In this document: positions 39,970-49,176 of the stretch, piece by piece
Layout: every line of letters begins with the position of its first letter
How positions within the stretch are numbered: position 1 is the first letter of the stretch
From: Chaenocephalus aceratus
Taxonomy: Eukaryota; Chordata; Actinopteri; Perciformes; Channichthyidae
Reading direction: 5' to 3'
Length of the DNA: 64,000 nucleotides
NCBI GenBank assembly: GCA_023974075.1
Contig: CM043803.1
Span: 2,329,495-2,393,494 of the forward strand
Translations under genes and position numbers: made by a program
Notes under the pieces: generated by a model
Database searches by the model: none
What the model was told of the DNA's origin: nothing
What the model saw: only the letters and a program-made list of their open reading frames with translations

Positions 39970-40433
39970 CACATGATAGTCTCTGTCCATGGATATAACT
40001 CGAATGGTTTCATCAGACCCCTCTGAGGGCAGGATGGGCTGGTTACACGCAGCACATTTAGGCGCCAGGACCCTGTGGTAGTCTTTCAGACAGTAGATTT
40101 TATTCTCAGTGTCTACAGTGAAGGGCACTCCGTCCAGGCTCTCGTTGCAGATGACGCAGCGGAAACAACCGGGGCGGTACAACTTCCCCAGGGCCTGCCG
40201 GCCTGCATGTCCATGATCAGATGTCCACCTGCGTTGCACTTGTCTGCAGACTGCTGGAACCCAGAGTACAGAAAGTCCTCTTCACAGAAAGCCCTTCCTG
40301 CGTCATAGTAGAACGCCTTCCCTCTCAGCCTTTGACTACAGGCGCTGCAGGTGAAGCAGCTGTCATGGTAGAGGCTGCCCATAGCTTGGCAGGCCTGGCT
40401 GGCTCCATACACCGTCTTGTTGCACTTAACACA
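39970..40433 (-). pseudogene. Captured LIM-domain sequence, Ajuba/LIMD1/WTIP family
   Basis: The minus strand encodes LIM1, LIM2 and the first half of LIM3 of an Ajuba-family protein without introns. LIM1 starts [18 protein letters not shown] and contains [20 protein letters not shown] and [20 protein letters not shown]2 contains [20 protein letters not shown] and [18 protein letters not shown]3 begins [20 protein letters not shown] and stops at DRDYHV. Two defects are clear: the second LIM1 zinc pair is damaged (KCNAGGH where a Cys is expected), and there is a frameshift at ~40,200 between LIM1 and LIM2. Ajuba-family proteins are cytoplasmic/nuclear adaptors in Hippo signalling, cell adhesion and P-body function. 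By eye LIMD1 or WTIP is closest. It lies between the pol tail and the 3' end, where env should be. Confidence 0.8.
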
Positions 40434-40529
40434 CTCCTGTTTCAGCGAAGAGTGGAGTCCCCTGTGCCGTCCTGGCTTGCCGTGTCTTTGTCCCCTCTGA
40501 TCCGCTGACGGCGGCTTCTGGGCTGCCTG
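40113..40529 (-). CDS. Open frame joining a basic linker to LIM1
   Basis: Directly after a TAG at 40530-40532 the frame is open for about 138 codons. It first encodes a basic, proline-containing linker and then LIM1, ending after the frameshift point. It is in the same frame as the pol-tail/repeat ORF upstream, so a single amber codon separates the two. There is no good start codon before the LIM domain, so independent translation is doubtful. Confidence 0.4.
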   Translation of the reverse strand, partial: QAAQKPPSADQRGQRHGKPGRHRGLHSSLKQECVKCNKTVYGASQACQAMGSLYHDSCFTCSACSQRLRGKAFYYDAGRAFCEEDFLYSGFQQSADKCNAGGHLIMDMQAGRPWGSCTAPVVSAASSATRAWTECPSL

Positions 40530-40976
40530 CTAGAGAGATGTCTTCCTTCTCCTCCGGCTTGCTGATGGCGGCTTCCGAGTCGATGCTGAATAGATGTCTT
40601 CCCGATCTTCCTTCTCCGCTCCGATGATGATGCCTCCTGGGACGACTGCTGGATGGATGTCCTCTCGATCCTCCTTCTCCGCTCCAATGATGATGCCTCC
40701 TGGGACGACTGCTGGATGGATGTCCTCTCGATCCTCCTTCTCCGCTCCGATGATGATGCCTCCTGGGACGACTGCTTTGACGAGAGCCAGATCTGTCCTG
40801 ATGTCGTCTAGGGTCCTCGCAGGTGTTCTCCCGACCGCACACTGGCTCCAGTGGTACCAGCTGTCCCCCTTTCCTTCTAGGCGGACGGCATGGGATGTCC
40901 TCTGGGTCACTCGGTCGGGGCCGGAGAGCCTGGGGTTGACAGTCAGCCTCCTGCGTCTCGGGTCCCCCTTTTGGCG
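40530..40976 (-). pseudogene. Integrase C-terminal tail plus 63-bp-repeat coding segment
   Basis: The open frame starts after a TGA at 40977-40979. Its first part (GPDRVTQRTSHAVRLEGKG, then DSWYHWSQC) resembles the C-terminal end of retroviral integrases, where a short beta-rich segment ends with a Trp-x-His motif. It then enters three copies of a 21-residue unit (core GGIIIGAEKEDREDI) and stops at TAG. There is no ATG at the start. The rest of pol is not found upstream. The identification of the integrase tail is by pattern only. Confidence 0.45.
40600..40785. repeat. 63-bp tandem repeat, three units
   Basis: GCTCCGATGATGATGCCTCC recurs at 40618, 40681 (one substitution) and 40744, i.e. every 63 bp. 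The length is a multiple of three, so all frames stay open across it. Confidence 0.9.
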
Positions 40977-41104
40977 TCAACAACCTGTGTGGAGAAATCT
41001 GATACAAATCCCTCAAGCCTACGCTCCGGGGCCCTCGGCTGTTTGACCCACCAGTGCGTGGCCACTTGGAGCCTGTTGGTGGGGTGTCTTAAAACAACAG
41101 ACGT

Positions 41105-44100
41105 CTGTGAACAGGTTTTCTAAATTAATTGTGCAGCTTCAGAATCTTAATACTTGGACTGTGCCCACTAAATAAGAACCCCAACATCTTTAGGTAAACT
41201 AAATAACATATTTCAATAGCTCTGAATTTCTGACAAGCATCTGTGTTTATTTTTTAAATGAAATCCCTGAGATCCCATTAAAAATCTAAATATGCTTTGA
41301 ACTGCTAATGTTTCTGGTAAAGAAACACACTAATGTTATGGATTCAAAAACAACCAAAATCACGATACTGACAAAGTGAATGGCTTCCTGGTGATACTGC
41401 TTCTACCCGTCAGTGCTTAGATATTATCCTACTGAAAAAATGAATACAGAATTCCAACAAACTGTCATCAAATGTCTTTCTATTACAAATGTAGATGAAA
41501 TGTATATCCCCATAATGACCTAAACAATAAAGTCTATGGCTTTTACTTCTTTACCAGGCTAGTTACATGATGTTGTCCAAATTACATTCTATCTCATTAC
41601 ATTACTATGTTTTAACTTTAACTGTAAATATGTTCTTTCTACATTTCAAACCTCAGTTACTTTAATACCTGTTGATTGAAACATTAGTTGACACATTACT
41701 CACAGGTCAGGTTCTTCAGTATTCCATTCTGGACTTACATCTCTCACAGCAGCCCCTTGGCCACTGATTATTTATCTGTGTTACCTGCTATAACTCAATC
41801 AATATTAGAGACATGTCAACATTCATCAAACAGTGTGTTATCCCCAAATATGGAGCAGGTCAATTCTAAAACTGTCAATCAATGGTCAGATTGAACAATG
41901 GAGTTCGGCAGCAGGTCCCTTTCAGTCCCTAAATGAAAAAAAAAATGTACATTGTGAGGTTTACACTCCCCCTTTTTTACACATTAACTCATGTGTAAAC
42001 AAAATCCTGTATGGGAAGAAAACCTTCAGGTCATAATGGATTATAAGACAATACCAAACATTTTTTCCCAAATGTACATCCATTATTTCCACAGTAAACA
42101 CTTCAGTGAAATGAAGTGTTTCTCTCCATCTTTCAGTCCTAAAAGAAACCGAATCTTCAAATGTCATAGTTTGAGTTTCACATTCTGCAAACCGCCACCT
42201 CCTGTGGGAGTGAAATATCAAGTAGGTTAGAAACGGTTTCCCCTTTTGTGCAATGTTAGGAAACCTCTCATTTCACACATTATTATCACACAAAAATAAT
42301 GTGTTAGTCCAAAACATGCTTGATTAGTCATCGTTTTAAATCATGCAGTTGCACTGATCAGGTGCAAACATACACTCACTCACACTGTCAGGTTGTAAAG
42401 TCAGGTTTTGGTCAGGTACACCTCAGAGTCAGTCATTGAGAGTGCCTTCCCAAGTTACCCTGTCGGTCAGGGTCAAAGGTCAGTTGGTCTCAGTGTTTTT
42501 GGCCATGTGTCGTGCTCTGCAGAGACTCTGATGTTCCAGCACAGGCCAGCATCCTCCGTCTATAAAAATCTGTATATATGGAGCGCCATCATTTATTAAT
42601 TCACAATTCCAACTATAATGTTCAAGATATCTCTAACTTTTCATTGGAACAGCGGTTTCCCAAATTCCCTGAAAAGTGTTAGCCAAAAAATGTCACTTCC
42701 TTATTGTACTATTACTGCAATTCATTTACCCCTAATCAATATCAACACGTCTAATAGATGTAATTCAGAAACTTGTGTACATCACTATTATCTTGTGTCA
42801 AAACATTATCAGGATCTGTAAAGCTCTGCTATGTATTCCATAACTCATTCTATTAATTTATCTTCAATTCTGGTGCACTTAAAGAACAATGTTACCCTCT
42901 TTAACAGTGCGTGGAACCCTGGGTGTCCTGAACATGTAACAATCACTCCTTCCTTTATCAAGGACCTAAAAACAGAAGTAATTTCATCAATGGTTTGTAG
43001 CTGAACTTAGGAATCATCCCTCATGGTAGGTATGTTTTTACTTTTTAACATCTCTAAATGTCAGTTAATTACCAACTAAATGAATGTCCATTAGGAGGTG
43101 GTGCCGCTAGTCCTCTAAACTCATAATCTGGTGCTGTGCGCTTCCTGTGAAGCTGCAAGTAAGATTTTAAAAACCACTGCAGGGTGGGTCGAGCGACCCC
43201 TCCTCCCTATTGGTCGTCAATAATATGCACCCTTACTGGGTGATTGAAGGCCCCACATTATTTCCCATTTCAGCATCAGCCCTCTTTACTCTAAAATTAC
43301 TTTTTAAATAGGAATATGTAGAAATGGAACAAATATTCAATCTTCAGAAAAGTTCTTAACCAATGTCTATCTAGTGAACAGCCAACATATTTTAAAATGT
43401 CAGATGTATAAAAATAAGCCTAAATACTCCCTTACCATCAAAGTCCAAATCTAGACACAAGGTGAACAGTTTTGGTAACGGACAATTTAATCTAAAAACA
43501 AAACAAAATTGGACTTGTGTCCTTGTTATTTGTTCTTCAAAATACATTAGCAAATACCCTGCGAAGTATTCGCAACCCAACTAACCCTCCCTAGGATATG
43601 AAATCCATTAATCCCTTTACTCATAGTTAGTTTATATGTCTAAATTATTATGTGTGACCTAATAATCAGATGTCTTGTTTGTCAACCAAGAATATTAAAC
43701 TTTAATCTTTTCAGTATTCCAGACCATCGCTTAAACAATCAGCCTCCCCTCTCAAACACTAATGTTATTGTTGTACACCACCCTCTGGAAAACTCTTGCA
43801 CAGTTATGCTGTCAAATCATCGCATATTTTCCTCAGAGTCTGAACCGTCTGAGACCAGCCTGTCTCAAGATCTTGTCACATTGTGAACAGTCAGTAATGC
43901 GTTGTCCTCTGCAGCTGTAGTCAATAGGATCAATGAAACTCTTGCACTGGGATGTCCTGAGGGGGAAGGCACCTCTGGATCAATGTGCTACAATCCGCAG
44001 ACACCCGTCCTCTGCACAGCAGGAATCCCCCAAAACTGCTGTTCCTCTTCCCACCACTGTTGCCTTGGCAACGAGGTACACGCAAAATGTCAAACCCTCC

Positions 44101-44691
44101 TCAGATGCGTTCTTTGCACACTTCTTCTGTTTCTGTAGTGAGCAACTCTTCACCAACACACTGATTCAGAGTACAACCCAAAGGTGGCGCACAACTTTCC
44201 AGTGCCGCTGTAAATCACAATAAATCAGCAACTGGAGATAAACTCAATTTAAATCTCTCCCCCAAAGGGTTACAAAATAAAACGGCTGAGTGTCTATATG
44301 GTCAGGAATGCTGAAACATGTGAATGTTAAAACAAATCAATGGCAGTAGTCTACCCAGATTCTTTACTCCATTAAAAGTAGTAAAACCACATTGTAAAAT
44401 CTCTTTTGTCTAGTTGAAGTCCTGCTTACTTCATCTTTAAAATCTTCTTTAATTTGAAACCACAAAAGGTCTTTAATGGTATCAATTGTGAACTTCCTTA
44501 ATATGAATTGTAAATGCAACATATGTTCTCTTTAGAACACAGATATGACAGTAGCTGCTGAAACTGGTTAATAGCAGTTTTCTGTCAACCTAGTTAAGCC
44601 TGTTGTTGTTATATCTAGTAAATATATTTTTATTTCATGTTTACTCACAAAACAATATGACATTATTTAGAAACAAGTTTTACTCTCTTAC
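41105..44691 (-). other. Region of the LTR element without coding signal
   Basis: About 3.6 kb between the gag-frame ORFs and the pol tail. No reverse transcriptase, RNase H or protease motif is visible on the minus strand. At its 5' edge is a donor-like TG|GTAAGAG (44692-44685) and near its 3' edge an acceptor-like TTCACAG (to 41105), so it behaves like an intron-bounded segment. A second purine tract lies at 41967-41978. Confidence 0.5.
41967..41978 (-). other. Internal polypurine tract
   Basis: AAAAAAGGGGGA on the minus strand is followed by GTGTAAACCTCAC. It looks like a retroviral polypurine tract next to a TG-starting LTR, or a central polypurine tract. No matching LTR end was located. 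Confidence 0.4.
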
Positions 44692-44960
44692 CAATAGAGT
44701 TGTTCATCAGTGAGTTCAACAGATGCAGCCACCCCCGCTTGTCCCATAAATAAATTGGTTGTGGTTACGTCCCACATGGACATAGCCACCTCTGCGTCAT
44801 ATGCATATGCATAACTTTGGTCGTCTTTTCTATCATAATTTAGCGTTAGATGGGGAGGGTCTGGAGGGGAACCATAAGGCCTGAGGAGGTTAATCCATGG
44901 CTTCCATTGTTGAAAAATGGAAAATAGTCCTGGCGTGTTGTCCTGGGGCCGGTCGAGCAA
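44688..44960 (-). CDS. ORF overlapping the end of gag
   Basis: A frame of about 91 codons overlaps the last ~115 bases of gag in another frame, where a retroviral pro/pol frame would start. It contains no DTG/DSG protease motif. It ends in TGGTAA, which coincides with a splice-donor-like GTAAGAG, so the stop may be created by the junction with the foreign 3.6-kb segment. Function unknown. Confidence 0.3.
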   Translation of the reverse strand: MLDRPQDNTPGLFSIFQQWKPWINLLRPYGSPPDPPHLTLNYDRKDDQSYAYAYDAEVAMSMWDVTTTNLFMGQAGVAASVELTDEQLYW

Positions 44961-45940
44961 CCCCCAGTATATAGTGGCATACTGAGTTGCATCTGAGATT
45001 GACCCAACAACATCTGAGAACCTGCGGCCATCGCATTGGGTGCAACGGGCTGCACAAACTGGCCATAGGAGGCGGCCATCGCATTGGGTGCAACGGGCTG
45101 CACAAACTGGCCATAGGGGGCAGCCATCGCATTGGGTGCAACGTGACCCTGGACTTGGTGTTGGGCCTGTGGGGCTGCCTCATGGGGTTTCTGGACATGC
45201 TGCACTTCTGCTGTGTACCCTTGTCCATGCCCTCTCTGTCCCCCTTGTCCCCGCCCTCTCTGTGGTGGGGGCCCATGTGGGCATTGCCTGTACCAGTGGT
45301 CGGCCTGTCCACAGGCGAAGCACCCCTGCTGTGGATTTTGGTTCTGTCCTGGAGCTGCTACAAACCCCCCTCTACCTCTAGCTCTGCCTCTGAACCCGCC
45401 CCTCTGTTGCTGAAAACCATTATTGTAGCCATATTGGGGCTGGTTATAGGATGGACCTTGGTTGGGAAAACCCCCTTTTTGGTTTGGCTGCCTCGGTGCC
45501 TGCTCTGCTGGCTCCAAGGGATGAACAATCAACTGTTTGGCACTCTTCATACTCTCATAAGCCCTGACACCTTCTGCAATTAAGTGAAGTATTTCTTCCT
45601 TTGTAGGTGGTTGTGCTGGCACGTGCGTCCCTATACTGTCACTAGAGCGTTGAAACTCCTCTCCCTGGGTCGGGGTTTGGACTGCGACCAGGACTGGGGG
45701 AGTTTTGGCCGTGAAGGGGGTAACAGCTACTCCGTTCATGGCGAGTGCTGCATTATGACAAAGCCTCCGTATTTTATCTAACTCCTCCTTTTCTTTGTTT
45801 AGTTTCCTCCGGCTTACTAATCCGTGCTTTTTTTGGTTTAGGTCACCCAGTTTTCTTACAAGTTGTCGTTCATAAACATTTAGAGCTGAGCTTAAATTTC
45901 CTAGAGCTTCATCTCCTCCCACTCTGTCTTCTTCTATCAT
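44846..45940 (-). CDS. Gag-like protein with CCHC zinc knuckle
   Basis: From the ATG after an 11-A run the frame is open for 364 codons. The N-terminal ~80 residues are charged and likely helical (many Lys, Glu and Leu). A Gln/Gly/Arg-rich region with RGG-like repeats (RGRARGRGG) follows, then a zinc knuckle CFACGQADHWYRQC (C-x2-C-x4-H-x4-C). After that comes a Gln/His-rich tail with 16-residue tandem repeats (core NAMAAPYGQFVQP). The knuckle and basic flank fit the nucleocapsid part that binds genomic RNA. I do not see a capsid major-homology region, so the protein may be internally shortened. Upstream, a separate 42-codon frame appears to be its true N-terminus. Confidence 0.7.
   Translation of the reverse strand: MIEEDRVGGDEALGNLSSALNVYERQLVRKLGDLNQKKHGLVSRRKLNKEKEELDKIRRLCHNAALAMNGVAVTPFTAKTPPVLVAVQTPTQGEEFQRSSDSIGTHVPAQPPTKEEILHLIAEGVRAYESMKSAKQLIVHPLEPAEQAPRQPNQKGGFPNQGPSYNQPQYGYNNGFQQQRGGFRGRARGRGGFVAAPGQNQNPQQGCFACGQADHWYRQCPHGPPPQRGRGQGGQRGHGQGYTAEVQHVQKPHEAAPQAQHQVQGHVAPNAMAAPYGQFVQPVAPNAMAASYGQFVQPVAPNAMAAGSQMLLGQSQMQLSMPLYTGGCSTGPRTTRQDYFPFFNNGSHGLTSSGLMVPLQTLPI
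45014..45150. repeat. 48-bp tandem repeat in gag
   Basis: GCCATCGCATTGGGTGCAAC recurs three times at 48-bp spacing, encoding a 16-residue repeat in the tail of the Gag-like protein. Confidence 0.9.
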
Positions 45941-46065
45941 TTTTTTTTTTGGAGGAACCCAAGGTCGGCACAAGCCTTTTTCTTGTCTCCCTGTTTGAGT
46001 CCACTGAGAATCAATCTCTCAGTCTGTCCCCATTTGCTCTCGGAAACTTCCGGGAATTGGGACAT
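45937..46065 (-). pseudogene. N-terminal gag fragment, frameshifted at A11
   Basis: The ATG at 46065 opens 42 codons (starts MSQFPEVSESKWGQTERL) that run into an 11-A tract and stop at TGA. The +1 frame then continues as the main gag-like ORF from the overlapping ATG. A one-base length change in the A run would join or separate the two, so this is either a real break, a slippage site or a homopolymer sequencing error. Confidence 0.6.
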
Positions 46066-47474
46066 GTAAATCTTTATTTTTAAACTGTCCCTCCATGGTG
46101 ATTATATCTTATTTATCTGACTAGGTTGCTATGTGTTCAGTGTTATTTATTAATATATTGGACAATACTCGTCGTTACTCCTAACGTAGTTAATGTATTT
46201 ATTTAACTGTCCTGCCCTTAATTCAAATGTGTAACTATTTTGAGTGTAAAAAACTGAAGTATTACACCCCCACTTTGAATGATGTATATTTATATATATA
46301 TATATATTATATTATATTAATGAAGAAGTACTACCAGAAGCACTTATAATGCTATTAACGGACTGGCTTACCGAAAGGCAGTTGAGTAGTACTTGAAATG
46401 TTTTGGCTCTATTAACCCAGATATATATTTCAATTATCCTGTGTTCTTATTTTTTATTTTCCTAGTCTAACGCACTCATTGTGAGTCGCTTCGGATTAAA
46501 GGCGCCAGTCAAATGGAATGTACTAATGCAAGAAGTACTACAAAATACCTCCACCAGATGGCGGCACCTCACCAGTTCCACCTCACTTGAGGGGAAAGAT
46601 GCTTCTGAGAGCAACCAGCTTAAACTATGCGTATTTATTAGTAGTTATTCACATAAAATTATTCCCCGTACAGTCTATCGAGCTTTTTTGGTGCGATGTT
46701 TATTTCAACAGATAATGCGACCTTAGAATGCGCTTCGACACGGCTTTTCAGCTATGTGACATCCTCATGGAGCCGAAACCCAGGTCAACAGAATCCTTTA
46801 TCGTCACGTTTAGCTTCTTAGATTAATAACCCCACAGAACAAGAGAACGAGATTCCGTTTGTTTCAAAATGGCTTTTTGAAATTTGCGTATCTCCTCTTG
46901 GTATTTAATTACATATAATACACTCCAGCGTCCTATGAGGCTGAAGAAGTATTATTCAGTTTCGAGATCCACTTGACTCGCACCGACTGAAATTGCCGAC
47001 TTGATTTCTTTAAAAATCAACGGGGCCCTTCACCATTTCTTACATTTCTCGTCGCTTCACGTGTAGCATCCTTAAGGTTCTCCGCCTTTGCTTTATCATC
47101 ATAGTAGTCCAAAGTTACCTACTTTATTCTATATGTACTGCACAATTATACCACAATTATAGTCCGTCGTTACCTATCTATGTTAATGTATGCAGTGCAC
47201 TATCTTATGTGATTAGTAGTCCAAAGTTACCTACCTATACTAATATATGCATTGCATTATTTAATCATCTAGTCTATGACACTGAGAAATATTCCTGACA
47301 ACTCTAAAAAATTTGAATATATCCAAATCACAGATTTCGAGTGTAACGGGTATCCGTGCTTACCTGTGTTTTTGTATAGAGCTCTGTTTTTAGTTGTCAG
47401 AAGTATTTCGAGGTGCCCCCCTGGACAGCTTCGTCCGCTGGCTCCTGATGTGACTCTCTGTGAACTCCCACTCG

Positions 47475-47492
47475 ATCACGTCGGGGTCACCA
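47475..47492 (-). other. Primer binding site, tRNA-Trp type
   Basis: The minus strand reads TGGTGACCCCGACGTGAT two bases after the CA end of the 5' LTR. This is complementary to the 3' end of vertebrate tRNA-Trp including CCA, the primer also used by avian alpharetroviruses. It fixes the element's orientation. Confidence 0.85.
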
Positions 47493-47494
47493 CT

Positions 47495-48594
47495 TGTTGC
47501 GAGGTTGGGGTTTTTACAACCCAACTCCTCACCGCGTGTTGTTTTGACGAGTCCTGCTTGAAATCATAACAGGGAAGGAATTAGAAGACACCAGGATACC
47601 AGTTAAACAATAATCCGTTTTAATTAAACAAAGTAGTATAATGCAATACGATATAATATAATACATTACTTATACAATTCAAAGAGTCATATAAGCAATG
47701 TGTGGAGTACTCCCGCCCTTATTCACGCACTGCGGACATCCTATTCGTCTTGTCAGCGCTTGAAGAAGAGACCCAACCACCAGAAAAACATTTCCCTAAT
47801 ACAAAGAAGGGGTGTCGTTTCATTGGGGAGATACCAAAACGCTATCTCACAGGGAAATCAGTGCCTGGCAGCTTTGAAAGCCACAGGTGTTGGGAAGGCA
47901 CCTCATTAAAACTCAAGGAAAATGTCCCTCCCATTTGTAAAACATATCGATGGTTTACCCCAGAAAACATTATCAGGGATAATCTTTACACTCCAAACAG
48001 AAATCACCCTTAATTCTGCATCTTCCTTCTTCACAAATAGCTTAAAACACTCTTTTGATAAACAGGTAAAAAGTCAAAGAAAAAACTATTGTGCTCATCT
48101 CTTTCTAACAAAAAAGGGAACATTGTTTCAGAAATCTATAAAAAACCTCTCTATATTGGAGAGGAAAAATGTACCTTTTGTTCCTTCAACCATTAACACA
48201 CAGGAATGTATAAACTCACACATATACTTATTCAAGATACATAGATTTCCTTAAAACCTGGCCTGCCAGAGATCTCAAACAGAATTTCCTCTCCCCTGGC
48301 CCACTCACCCTGTGCTGCATACCTCGACCTCCCCCACTGCAATAAAACTTATTTTTACAGCCCTTTGTCTCTCGCCATTTTAGTCCTCACATTTATGAAA
48401 GGATAAAAACAGAGAAATCACTATAAAACACAAACACAGGTATTGCTTGAACAGTATTCACTTAACTGCTACCATTTGATAATTACCAGGGAACTCAACA
48501 GACCTCTTTTAATGTCTGGAAATTGCAACAAGACTTTCTGCCCTTTTACATGTATCACAGTTCTTTGGTACAATATCTCACATCAGTTTCCACA
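47495..48594 (-). repeat. 5' LTR (right copy)
   Basis: Same 1,100-bp sequence as 38541-39640. As the 5' LTR of a minus-strand element it would hold the promoter (several TATA-like AT runs near 47640-47690). I cannot fix the transcription start. Confidence 0.9.
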
Positions 48595-48667
48595 ATGGTG
48601 ACCACCTTCCGTGAAAGGACAGCACCCGTAGGCGCGTCCCGTACTAGAAAAGTCGGGTGTAGTGCCA

Positions 48668-49114
48668 CTACGCATTACATAATAACCAATACTCTCCGCA
48701 CGCCATGACATCCTCCGCGGGTGAGACCATGGTGAGGTCTAACCGGGAGCCCCAGCTTGGTGGAGTGCGGGAAACCGTTCCCGCGTGTCTTGCCGTCACC
48801 GGGTCCCGGCCTGCCAGGGCGCGGGATTCCGGTTCTATAGCCATAGCAGATAGTGAGCCCCAGACCGACACGGAGAGGGGCTCACTCTCTGCGGCGGACG
48901 CCCCTGTGTCCTGACTGCCGGTCGGCGGATCCGTGGACATGGGGGGGTCCTGTTCCGACAGGCTAGCTTGTCGAGCTAACCGTCGGCGGAGGCTCTTAAC
49001 AGTGAAGCGGATGCAATGTCCGCATGAGCCGGGGTTGTCGATAGCGCCTCGGGCGTGTTCCAGCCCGAGGCAGGACGAACAGACCTGGTGTGTGTCTGTG
49101 CCCGATATCTTCAA
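48668..49114 (-). pseudogene. DIRS gag-like ORF, N-terminal part
   Basis: The open frame contains CSSCLGLEHARGAI followed by GSCGHC, a Cys-rich motif I associate with the first ORF of fish DIRS elements. A Ser/Pro/Glu-rich region follows. It is separated from the possible C-terminal part (38151-38471) by the inserted LTR element. It has no ATG at its start (the frame opens with TTG), so the 5' end is uncertain. Confidence 0.55.
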
Positions 49115-49121
49115 CCCGCAG

Positions 49122-49176
49122 CCGCAGAGTCAAGCCGCAGAGTCGAGCCGCAGAGTCGAGCCGCAGAGTCGAGCCA
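49122..49176. repeat. 15-bp tandem repeat in DIRS gag region
   Basis: AGAGTCGAGCCGC repeated about four times with small changes. Confidence 0.85.

Larger units (their letters stand above)
38541..48594 (-). mobile_element. Young non-autonomous LTR retroelement (ERV-like) carrying a captured host LIM-domain sequence
   Basis: Two direct repeats of about 1,100 bp (38541-39640 and 47495-48594, constant offset 8,954) show no difference by eye. On the minus strand the order is: 5' LTR, a 2-nt spacer, a tRNA-Trp-type primer site, a ~1.4-kb leader, gag, a ~3.6-kb region without coding signal, a pol tail, a 63-bp repeat array, LIM domains, a short env-tail-like frame, a polypurine tract and the 3' LTR. 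Protease, reverse transcriptase, RNase H and most of integrase and env are absent, so it must have moved using proteins supplied by a relative. The flanks share TGG (or TGGTG if the LTR ends are shifted by one or two bases). It interrupts the DIRS element. Confidence 0.85.

Noticed and set aside
40594..41046. 150-codon plus-strand ORF with MSSRSSFSAPMMMPPG repeats
   Set aside because: Antisense of the 63-bp repeat array; repetition is explained by the minus-strand frame.
44987..45583. 198-codon plus-strand ORF rich in Leu, Trp and Cys
   Set aside because: Antisense shadow of the gag-like ORF and its repeats.
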